A DNA stretch of 64,000 nt from Saccharomycodes ludwigii (Eukaryota; Ascomycota; Saccharomycetes; Saccharomycodales; Saccharomycodaceae). A program made the translations under genes and the position numbers. The notes under the pieces were generated by a model. The model worked only from the letters and a program-made list of their open reading frames with translations. It ran no database searches and had not been told where the DNA came from. Below are positions 35,403-44,725 of this stretch, piece by piece. The stretch is taken from contig NC_060204.1 of the NCBI RefSeq assembly GCF_020623625.1, forward strand, positions 434,001 through 498,000, in the 5' to 3' direction. How positions within the stretch are numbered: the first letter of the stretch is position 1; every line of letters starts with the position of its first letter.

Positions 35403-35850
35403 GAGTATCGTAAGCGTAACTCAGGATTAGTCGTAATAATTACGGGTTCGGATTATGGTAATTAATTTCTTGTTTTATTTCGGTCTTTACATATAATAAT
35501 ATATATAATAAAGATTTATTTAAAACTATAACTTAAAGACTTTTGATGAATAACTTGATAATAAATCATCTCTTTATATATGATTTATTTTCACATTTAT
35601 ATTTGACGTTCATATTAATCTTTTCCAACATTTCGTTGTTGTTCCTTAGGCGGCATCTTGGTTACGGTGTTTTCCTGTAAAAGTGATTTCCATTACGGAG
35701 ACTTCCTATTAAGGTAATTTCCATTGCGGAGACTTCCTATTAAGGTAATTTCCATTACGGAGACTTCCTATTAAGGTAATTTCCATTACGGAGATTTCCT
35801 GTATGTTGGTTGTAATATATGTTTACTTGGTTTCATATTACGACATGGAG
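35403..35850 (-). mobile_element. older related solo LTR, same orientation
   Basis: This sequence contains 35 identical bases shared with the young LTR (35560-35594 against 35206-35240) plus looser similarity around it. It also has a short tandem repeat and Ty3-LTR-like composition. With 30129-30138 it seems to form one diverged LTR into which the young element inserted. The right end is uncertain. It is clearly much older than the intact-looking element and has no coding sequence. Confidence 0.7.
35683..35806. repeat. 31-bp tandem repeat inside the older LTR
   Basis: Four units, starting at 35683, 35714, 35745 and 35776, each contain TTTCCATTACGGAGACTTCC or a near variant. The last unit diverges at its end. 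The young LTR has no such array at the matching place. Confidence 0.88.
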
Positions 35851-36185
35851 TTTTTCTTTCAAGGTTAGATATTATAACCATGTATTATAATTATAGAAAG
35901 GATATGGTTATTTATGATCAGTAAGCACGATTAGTAACGCATTACCAGTTAAGTATCATCAGAACCAACAATGAAATAAGGGAATAAGAATAAGATCTAT
36001 AACAATTAAGAAAAGTATGAATATCTACAACAATATTCTTCATGATTAAGTTATAGTTTTAATTAATCTTTATTATTATATGTAAAGACCTAAATAGAAC
36101 AAGAAAACAATTACCAAAATCCAAATTCGCAGTCACCATGAATAATCCTGAATTAAGCTTACAATAGAAGTGGCCATTATAAGAT
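35850..36185 (+). mobile_element. older LTR relic, opposite orientation
   Basis: The reverse complement of about 36045-36170 matches about 35410-35540, including GGTCTTTACATATAATAA and GTAAGC.TAA.TCAGGATTA, at very roughly 70 percent by eye. It is a decayed solo LTR or LTR fragment facing the other way. Both ends are uncertain. Confidence 0.65.
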
Positions 36186-36646
36186 CATTTTATAACTTTA
36201 GTCTTACATATTATAAAAAAAATTACGAATGTATAAAACTCGATGGAAATGAAATGATATTAAAAGAAGTTAGCAAAAAAGACAATGGTCATTTCTGACT
36301 ATTATTTTGAAAAGACAATTAGATGAGATATTTATAATATTATTGGTCAATTTGGAAAACGTCGGTCAAAATAGTTGTAAAGTTTTGAAGGAATTGACTG
36401 AAAGTGATATTATATGGATCTAAATTCCCAGTTAATCGAACCTTTTGTTTATAAATAATATTTTGCGCAATTATTTATGTTCCAACCCGGCCATTTTTAT
36501 TTTATTTTTATTTTATTTTTATTTATTTTTATTTATTTTTAATATTTGGCTTGTCTGTTTGTTTTTTTTTTTTTTTTAAATACATGTTTTACAATTAAAA
36601 AATGGATCAAAAATCTAAAGTAATAAAAACACAACAAGAATAAAAA
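36186..36646. other. gap beside the LTR cluster
   Basis: This holds two short stretches that read like diverged coding sequence (about 36200-36425) but no usable gene, then T-rich ATTTT repeats (about 36497-36540) and the promoter of the next gene. Confidence 0.45.
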
Positions 36647-37879
36647 ATGGAAAGTGCACTTTTTGAACCTAATTCTGATTTTAGGAGAAAGCCTAATTCA
36701 GGCGAAAATGAGTATAAACAAAATGATTTAAGTGGTATCATTGAAGATAGTGCTGGTAGAAAGCCTAATTCCTTATCGAATGTCGATAGACACACTATTA
36801 CTACCAATAATAATACTCATAGTAATAATAATAACGATAATTATAACAGCAATTCTACTAATCATAATGATAATGATAATATTTATAACAATAATAGCAA
36901 TAACAATAATACTATTAATAAAAATATTAATGGTTCTGAAAAAAGACTAACCAGTCGTCAATGGTTTTACGAAGATCAGCAACGATTTATTGATTTTATA
37001 ATGATTTTAATCGACCAATTAACTTGGACAGACCATTTGAATTTTACTTATGCTTTAAAATTATTAAGAGAAAACTACAATTATCCATTTGTGGACAGTA
37101 AGACGTTGAAACATAGATATAATGAATTGATTTCTAATTATTATCAAAAACAGCATACCCATGAGACATTAACTGAAATTGATCACAAAGTTGGGTTGTT
37201 TTTACAAAAGAAGCATCAAAGTGATTTAAAAAGGTCTAAGAAATCTATTCCTGCTGCTAACGACAGTAAGAATGCTACGGAAAGTTATAATGGTGTTGTT
37301 ACCGCACAAAAGCCATCTCTAAATAAAACGAGTCATGGTATTCCAAAAAACAACGATTCTAGTGCTATTACTGCTTATAACCCGCAGTACCAATCTTCCT
37401 TATTGCATAAATTTAAAGTAAGCAAAACATCATCGCCAAACACTAATAAAACAAGTAATTATAACAACATCATGCCCACGAATGTTAAAGCAGCATCGGC
37501 ACTCTCATCGTCTCCCTCTCCGTCTTCTCCTTCACCTGCTTCCTTTCCCTCTGCATCGGTTGCAGCATTTAATACTCCCTCTGATTTTGTGAGTAAAATC
37601 GATAATTTGGAAGAATCTTTGAATGGTGTTGTTAAAATCATTGAGAATAATTCAACAATAGAAGAACTGAAGTGGGACCAGTACTTAAAAAAGGAAGAAA
37701 ACAATAATATTACTTTAAACAACTTGGTTAAAGAGATTATAAATATAAACCAATTGATTTCACAGGAGTCTAGAGATATTAAAGATGGAATGAAACAGCT
37801 TTCTGAAGAGTTGAATAGCATTGGAAGAAGGATAAGTAATTTAGAGGAGGAAAGAGCAAGAGAGAGAGGGGATAGATAA
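36647..37879 (+). CDS. Asn-rich protein with a helical, possibly Myb/trihelix-like domain, unrecognised
   Basis: I do not recognise this 410-residue protein. After an Asn-rich start, residues about 103-190 form a compact helical region with several Trp/Tyr/Phe (RQWFYEDQQRFIDFIMILID, LTWTDHLNFTYALKLLREN, LKHRYNELISNYYQKQH). The pattern resembles Myb/SANT or trihelix DNA-binding folds, which is an inference. A Ser/Pro-rich linker follows, and the last 95 residues are a predicted coiled coil (about 315-405) ending in charged EEERARERGDR. It lies between the LTR cluster and HFD1, an interval where the two S. cerevisiae regions offer only SHE1. A coiled-coil dimeric DNA-binding protein is the simplest reading. 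Confidence 0.75.
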   Translation: MESALFEPNSDFRRKPNSGENEYKQNDLSGIIEDSAGRKPNSLSNVDRHTITTNNNTHSNNNNDNYNSNSTNHNDNDNIYNNNSNNNNTINKNINGSEKRLTSRQWFYEDQQRFIDFIMILIDQLTWTDHLNFTYALKLLRENYNYPFVDSKTLKHRYNELISNYYQKQHTHETLTEIDHKVGLFLQKKHQSDLKRSKKSIPAANDSKNATESYNGVVTAQKPSLNKTSHGIPKNNDSSAITAYNPQYQSSLLHKFKVSKTSSPNTNKTSNYNNIMPTNVKAASALSSSPSPSSPSPASFPSASVAAFNTPSDFVSKIDNLEESLNGVVKIIENNSTIEELKWDQYLKKEENNNITLNNLVKEIININQLISQESRDIKDGMKQLSEELNSIGRRISNLEEERARERGDR

Positions 37880-38157
37880 CAAGTGAGGGACTCTTTTCGC
37901 TGTTTTTTTTTAGTTGACTTGATAAGAGAAGTGAATGAGAGCTTAAAAGACCTTTGATATTTTTAGTTAGTGGGTGTTATATTAAATATATAGCGTTTGA
38001 TGGCGGGTAAGTTTTCCATTTGTCCTGTTCCGTGTAAGTGATCATTTGACAGCGGAGTGATTTTATTCATTTTTTGTGCTGTGAATTATCGCTTTTGCGT
38101 GTTTATTATCACTTCCGCGTATGTTTTTTTTTCCCTTTTTTTTTTTGCTTTTTCCCC

Positions 38158-38190
<33 letters not shown>

Positions 38191-38281
38191 ATTCCAACGT
38201 TGAAAGTTATCTTATAAAAAGATAACAATTTTTTGATGTTGTTTATCTACAACTCAAATTAAAAAAAAAAAAATAATAATA

Positions 38282-38319
<38 letters not shown>

Positions 38320-38332
38320 ACTCCTTCTCATC
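37880..38332. other. intergenic orphan-HFD1
   Basis: It contains a T run (about 38158-38182) and a run of about 33 A (about 38285-38317) ending some 15 bp before the HFD1 ATG. I see no gene. Confidence 0.6.
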
Positions 38333-39940
38333 ATGAACTCGCTAGTAACTGACACACCTTTAGCTGAAATCAGACCCAAACTACTAGAATCTAAAGCTTT
38401 CCATTTGAATCATTTGGAAAACATTAATACCCCCGATGAAGAATTACAATATAGATTGCAATTGTTACGTGATTTATATTTTGTAATTAAAGATAATGAA
38501 TCTGCAATTACAGATGCGCTGATCAAGGATTTTCATAGGTCAAAGACTGAAACCTACCTTCTAGAAATATCGACTCTTTTGAATAATATAACCCTTTTGA
38601 TTGCTAATTTACCCAAATGGTTTAGTCCCGTTAAGAAAAGTGCTGGTTGGTCCTCAGTCGCCTTTTTATTCAGTCACGTTAAAGTTGAAAGAATCCCTCT
38701 TGGTACCGTCTGCGTTATAAGTCCATGTAACTTCCCTGTTTTGTTATCTATTGACCCCATTGCCAGCGCACTAGCTGGTGGTAACAGTGTCGTTTGGAAA
38801 CCTTCAGAATTAACACCACAGACCTCAGCCTTATTAACCAGACTTTTAACAGAAAAGTTTGGTACAGGTTCTAGAAAAGGCCTCTTGAACATAGTTTGTG
38901 GTGGTGTTCCGGAAACCACAGAATTATTGAAAAATACTGATTTAATGGACAAGATTTTTTATACTGGTTCAACAAAAGTGGGTAAAATTGTTAGCAAAGC
39001 AGCTGCTGAAAATTTGGTACCAGTTACTTTAGAACTGGGTGGGAAATCACCAGTTTTTGTAACTGAACATTTTAACAAAAAAGATTTAACAACCATTGTA
39101 AAAAGAATCTTTTTTGGAGCTTTTTCCAATAGTGGTCAAGTATGTGTTGCCTGCGATTATCTATTGGTCCACGAGTCCATATATGATATTTTTTTAATGA
39201 AGGCTAAAGAAATTTTTGATCAATTTTATAAAGATATTGACAGCGAGGCGGAATTTACTCATTTGATTAATCGCGCTGCCTATAATAAAATACAAGATAT
39301 TCTACAAAAAACTGAAGGTGACAAGTATTCTATTCCGGGTATCAACTCTGATGAAAAGACATTGTTTGTGCCACCCACTTTGATCTTTGATGTTACCTGG
39401 GACGATTCCTCAATGTTGGAGGAGAATTTTGGACCCATATTGCCCATTCTCAAATATTCCAATCTAACTGCAACTTTAAAGAACATAGTTGAAAAGCATG
39501 ATACTCCATTAGTCCAGTATATTTATTCAAATAATGAAACTGAAATCCAATATATCTTGAGAATGTTGAGAAGTGGCGGCTGTTCTATCAATGATTCATT
39601 AGTACATGTAGGTTTTCCAGATGCGCCCTTTGGCGGCATTAAAAATAGTGGAATTGGCGGATATTACCACGGTGAAGATGGCTATGATTGTTTTACTAAT
39701 AAAAGGACTATCTTCAAACAGCCCTTCTTCGTTGATAAATTGACGTTGGATGCCCGGTACCCTCCTTACGGTGATTCAAAGATAAAACTTTCTAAATTGG
39801 CTATGGAACCATCTATTTGGTTTAAAAGAACTGGCGATGTTCCCACTCATACCAAATCGTTTTTATTAAGGGGTGGCATCAGCATCCTGGTTCTGTCTGC
39901 TTCGTTATTGGTTTATTTTTTTTTTAAAAGAACAAGTTAA
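38333..39940 (+). CDS. HFD1: fatty aldehyde dehydrogenase Hfd1 (tail-anchored)
   Basis: This aldehyde dehydrogenase (ALDH3 type) oxidises hexadecenal from sphingolipid breakdown and 4-hydroxybenzaldehyde in coenzyme Q synthesis. In S. cerevisiae it sits on mitochondrial outer membrane, ER and lipid droplets. The 535 residues carry the NAD-site PCNFPVLLSIDPIASALAGG, catalytic Glu234 in LELGGKSP and Cys271 in NSGQVCVACDY. The end is a membrane anchor, ISILVLSASLLVYFFFKRTS. The second Cys, three residues on, replaces the usual Pro-like context. HFD1 (YMR110C) and MYO5 (YMR109W) are adjacent in S. cerevisiae, as here. Confidence 0.95.
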   Translation: MNSLVTDTPLAEIRPKLLESKAFHLNHLENINTPDEELQYRLQLLRDLYFVIKDNESAITDALIKDFHRSKTETYLLEISTLLNNITLLIANLPKWFSPVKKSAGWSSVAFLFSHVKVERIPLGTVCVISPCNFPVLLSIDPIASALAGGNSVVWKPSELTPQTSALLTRLLTEKFGTGSRKGLLNIVCGGVPETTELLKNTDLMDKIFYTGSTKVGKIVSKAAAENLVPVTLELGGKSPVFVTEHFNKKDLTTIVKRIFFGAFSNSGQVCVACDYLLVHESIYDIFLMKAKEIFDQFYKDIDSEAEFTHLINRAAYNKIQDILQKTEGDKYSIPGINSDEKTLFVPPTLIFDVTWDDSSMLEENFGPILPILKYSNLTATLKNIVEKHDTPLVQYIYSNNETEIQYILRMLRSGGCSINDSLVHVGFPDAPFGGIKNSGIGGYYHGEDGYDCFTNKRTIFKQPFFVDKLTLDARYPPYGDSKIKLSKLAMEPSIWFKRTGDVPTHTKSFLLRGGISILVLSASLLVYFFFKRTS

Positions 39941-40123
39941 GACCTAGAAACCGCGTGGCTGTCTTCTGTTTATATATATATATATATATATATATTATTG
40001 AATAATACACATTATAAACAATTAAAAAACTATCTCTCACAAAACAATTACATAAAAATAGTTGGAAATGTACAAGTATATATTAATACATAAATGTAAA
40101 GGAGTATACATATGGATCCAAAT

Positions 40124-40622
40124 CTACCAATCATCATCATCATCATCTTTACCTTCTTTTTCTTCATCACTGTCCTCTAGTCTCATCTTATCAGCCCTTG
40201 CAGCTAATGCATTTGCCAAACCAGCTGAAAAATCAACTTGAGTTTCAGCGGCTGATGTTGGCGTGGTCTCAGTGGTGATTGCAGAAACAGTAGCGCTTCT
40301 ATTACTGGCACTAGGAACAGTGTTGGCACCACCACTAGTTGTACTAGCCATGGATGGTGCTGGTGGTGCTTGAGGAATGGTATTTCCCTCATATTCAGTC
40401 ATGTATGCAGTTGGAACCCAACCTTCCTTTGATGCGTCCAGCGTCTTTGCCAAAGACCAACCGCTTGCTTCAGTCCTTAAAAGATAAACAACGTCTCCTT
40501 TTTTTAAAGGCAATTCATTTGGTGACCCAGAACCTGGAAAATCATAGGCGGCTATAAATTGAGGTGTGGTATTTTTAACAGCAGGCGGTGGTGGTGGTGG
40601 TGGTGGAATATTTGATTTTTGC

Positions 40623-40668
<46 letters not shown>

Positions 40669-40736
40669 GCTGGTGACGATGTTGATGGTGTTGCTGTTGC
40701 TGCTGTTGATGGTGTTGCTGTTGCTGTTGTTGATGA

Positions 40737-40771
<35 letters not shown>

Positions 40772-43700
40772 TTGAGGAGGTTGTGGTCTCGAATTTCTTT
40801 GTATTTGTGAAGCAGATGTGCCAGATCTACCGTTGGTTCTAGATTGTGGTGCAGCAGGTTTTTTCTTAGTGGAAGCATTAATATGTGGGTGTAATGCAGC
40901 ATCAACCATAGACCTTGGACGTGGTGCACTCGGCTTACTTTTTTGAGATCCGCTCCCATTATAGGCAGTAGAAGCAGCAGCAGTAGCCATAGAATTAGGA
41001 TCTAAAGTTTTTCTGCTAGTTGTTGCAGCATTGGTAGCAGTTGTTGTTTTTTTCGCATTATTATACTGAGAAAATGACCCACCAACACCCGAACCACCGT
41101 TATTCCTTGGCTTCTTATGTGATTTGGAGTTTGCAGGGTTACCACGACGAACTGAAATGGTACCGTGCTTGTAACTATCTCCATACTTGGGAGCTGCTTC
41201 GCTAATAGCACATCTAACAACATGAATTTTATTTGGTTTTTTTTGATATTCAATTGTTGGTCCAATCTTGATTTGAATGCCGCTGTTCAATTTTTTCAAT
41301 CTTGTAACTAATTCGGTTTTAAAAACACAATTTATCAATGGGTCCGCTTGCCTAGCATTTTCAACGTATATTCCCATCCAGTCATCTTGTAAGTTGGTTA
41401 ATGAGACAAAACGAATTCTATTCAATTGTATTTTATAATCAACAGTGTAGGTCACTCTATTATTAATCAAAGACTGACCAACAATATAAAGACACGATTT
41501 GGTCAATAAAAAGGTTTTGGGAACACGTTGTGCAGACCTACCAAACTTGGATTGCAAAGCCTCACCATACATGGAGAACTCAACATGTTCAGAAATACCA
41601 GATTGTCTCTTGATAAAGGAACCCTTGGTTTTGGATTCGTTACAAGATAAATAATCACCCATAAAAGCTCTGTAAGCCAACAAAGACATAGTTCTCCTCT
41701 CTTTTCTACCACCCAACAATTTTGTACCTTCATCTCTTAGCTTTTCATACTTGTTCCCACCCTTCTTTTCTCTAATAGCACGTTGGATTCTGGCTGCTGC
41801 GTCAATTCTTCTCTGCAAAAATCTTCTCCAGGCACGTTGAATTCTAGCAGCCATATTGTACCAATATCTATCTCTCATATGTTCCAATGCAAACAGTGTT
41901 TCAGGAGTTTTTATAAATACTTTACTAACACCAATTTGATACTCTGTATTAGGAATTGAAGCGTCCTTCAAAATCAATTTACAAGCGTCTAGTTCGGGAC
42001 CCTGCCAAATGTAGTCACCAGCATACCCACATTTGGGAGACAATAAATAAAATCTCTCAACAAATTTCTCAAACGTCTGTCTATAGGCAAAGCCTGCTCT
42101 TCTGATACGAACATTTTCTTGTAAACCTAAATATTTAATTTGGTGTAAAACTTGTTTGTCGTCATAATCGTTTGGTGATTTTGTTTGGTTCGGCTTAATA
42201 GTTCTAATATATGATGGTGATGCCTTAGATAAAGTTTCCACTAGTTCGTTGGCACTTTTAATGATTTTATCACCAGCAGTTGGTGGTCTTCTTTTGGAAT
42301 CTGGGCTAATGGTATCAGGGAAAATGGTGGATAGAAATTGATTGGTAGTGGTGCCGATTAAATCAACCAGGTCTTTTTGCAATTGGTCTTTGTTCTTATC
42401 AGATATGCCATCAATGTCGTAGGTGACATCACCTGCATAGTGCTTGATGACAAACTTATTCCCTCTCAAGTCAAAGTGCGCGTTGTTATTAAACAAATTC
42501 AAACGCTGAGAAAACGCTTGATCCGCTGCAGAGCTATCAGCGTGCGCAGTAGCGACAGCATCATTCATAGCTGCAAAAATACCAGGTGGTCGTCTAGACT
42601 CAATTAAGTCACAAACGACTTTATTGTCAAAATATTTGATTGGAGTCCATTGAATTTGTTCTCTGGCGTACTCCTCTTGCTCTGATTTCAAAGTTAGTTG
42701 AATAAAAATTTGTTGCAACTTTTCATTGACGTAATTAATACACAACTGTTCAAAAGAGTTGTGTTCAAAAATTTCAAATCCATAAATATCCAAAATACCA
42801 ATAGACTTATCAGCGCCGGGAAACGCTTGCAAAGAAACATTTACCCTATCAACAATCCATTCAAATAAATTATTATAGATCTGCTTTGCTAGAGCATCTC
42901 TAACTGCAGTAGCCTGAACTACATTCAAAGGAACATGGTAGACAGACCCACGCTTCATACCGTGGCTCGTTTCCATGATTCTTTCAACAAGACATTTAAC
43001 TAAAACTTGGCTATCCACCTGTAGTAAATAAGCAACGAAATCAGTAACACTGGTATCACGCACTTGGGAGTTACCCTCCTCGTTTTCTACAAAGGTAACA
43101 TTACCTATCCATAAAATAGTGGCCAACATCCTAAAAATTTGGTCTTGTTCTTCTTGAGTCAACCCAATTGTGTTCATGGCATTTATAGTTTCTTTATAGT
43201 CTTTTACATCGTCAATTGTATCAACGCTGGTGCAAGTGGCGGTATAAATATATTGGTCCGGCTGCTGAACACCAAATATCTGTCTATAGTTATCAGAAGC
43301 ACCTTTGGTAAATTGATAGAAAATGTGAAAGTTTCTTTCATTTTTAATTTGGCTGACAACTCTTTGTTTTTCTAATAAATAATTGGTAATGTTACCGGCA
43401 ATTGGTTCGAATGTAGAGTTGAATTTAATTTCCAAATACTTACCATGTCTCGAAGAGTTGTTGTTCCTCAAAGTTTTAGCACAACCAAAAGATTCCAACA
43501 AAGGATTAGTAGCCAAAACCATATCCTTTATTTTAGTAATCGATTCATGGTGTGAAGATGAAGCAGCAGCAATATACTGCATGATCCTCTTGGCAGCTTC
43601 GGTTTTACCTGCACCTGACTCACCAGAAATAATGACACATTGGTTTTCGTTATATGCTTTTAAGTTGTAGTACATGGATTCAGCAATAGCGAAAACATGA

Positions 43701-44020
43701 GGTGGTACTTCTAGTCTATTTTTACCCTCGTAAGATTTTAAAATTTCATCGGTATAAATACCTAGATCTCTAAAGGGGTTAATAGATATTAAAACGTTCC
43801 CAATATAAGTATAAATAATACCATTATCGAATCTTTTATGTAAATTTTCATTAATTGCTTCGTTAGTTATTTTGGATAAAAGGGTTAGGTCTGAAACACC
43901 AACTTCATTTTTTTTACCAGAGTCAAAAGTAGCCTTTTGGATTTTTTTGCCACTTTTACCACTTCTTTTTTCTGGAGCAGCCGCCGTTTTAGTACGAGCA
44001 CCTCTCTTAATAATAGCCAT
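40124..44020 (-). CDS. MYO5: type I myosin (Myo3/Myo5)
   Basis: This is the endocytic actin-patch motor. The motor domain spans about 40-720, with P-loop GESGAGKT at 133-140 and a TEDS-site Ser359 (KRGSVYHVP), a target of PAK kinases. Two IQ motifs follow ([21 protein letters not shown]), then the lipid-binding TH1 domain (about 770-970), a basic proline/Gln-rich TH2 region, an SH3 domain (about 1125-1180, [20 protein letters not shown]) and an acidic tail ending DDDDDDW for Arp2/3 binding. An unusually long Gln/His tract (about 75 residues) precedes PPPPPPPP just before the SH3 domain. MYO3 and MYO5 are a duplicate pair; this single gene stands for both. Confidence 0.96.
40615..40780. repeat. 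CAG-type repeat coding for Gln/His tract
   Basis: On the minus strand CAA/CAG/CAT codons run for about 165 bp with little interruption in the myosin gene. It is a trinucleotide repeat likely to vary in length between strains. Confidence 0.85.
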
Positions 44021-44147
44021 TGTGTATTAAGTTTATTGAGAGAAGAATAGGTGTGTTATATGTGAAATTTAAAACGTTTATATATATATATATATATATG
44101 TTTCTTATTATATGTCAGTTGATTTTTAGAATCTTTAAAGGTTCAGA

Positions 44148-44178
<31 letters not shown>

Positions 44179-44725
44179 ATTCTGAGTTAGAGATTTGTAC
44201 AAACTTAGTGGTCGGATTCTCTAGAAAGGCAAGGTAAAACAAGATTAAAACATTAATAAAAAAAAAAAAAAAAAAAAAATGTTTTGTAAAAAGTTATATG
44301 TATTTTCGTTTTTTGTTAGCCCCTTTTTCCTAAAGTTTTTTCCTTTTTTCTTTTGTTGTTGTTTTGTTGTGTTTTTGCTGCCAAAACAAAAAAAGGTTTA
44401 TATTTAAAAAGAACCGCACAGCAAAATGCTGAAAATGGCTAATAATAATAATAATTTTTTTTTTTTTTTTTTTTTTTTTTTCCAGTCCGAAACTAAAATA
44501 AAAAGCTATGCAAAGTTCCGAACGGGCAAAGAGGCCGATATAGTTAAGTACTTAACCGAAAAAGCATTGTACATAAGCCACCTTTTTATCCATTCTTTTT
44601 TTTTTTTTCGATTCTTTATTTCTTAAATACAAATTACAAATAAATAAATAAAAAAAAAATAAATAAAAGTAAACAAATAGATAAAATTGATTAAATAAAT
44701 TCCCTTACATTAAATTAAAAAATCC
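44021..44725. other. intergenic MYO5-ILV2
   Basis: Myosin promoter region, with TA repeats (about 44080-44098, 44149-44175), an A run (about 44258-44279) and a T run (about 44456-44480). I see no gene. Confidence 0.6.

Noticed and set aside
35403-36200. A second complete retroelement
   Set aside because: Only LTR-like sequence in two orientations is visible, with no internal coding region attached, so these are treated as solo LTR relics.
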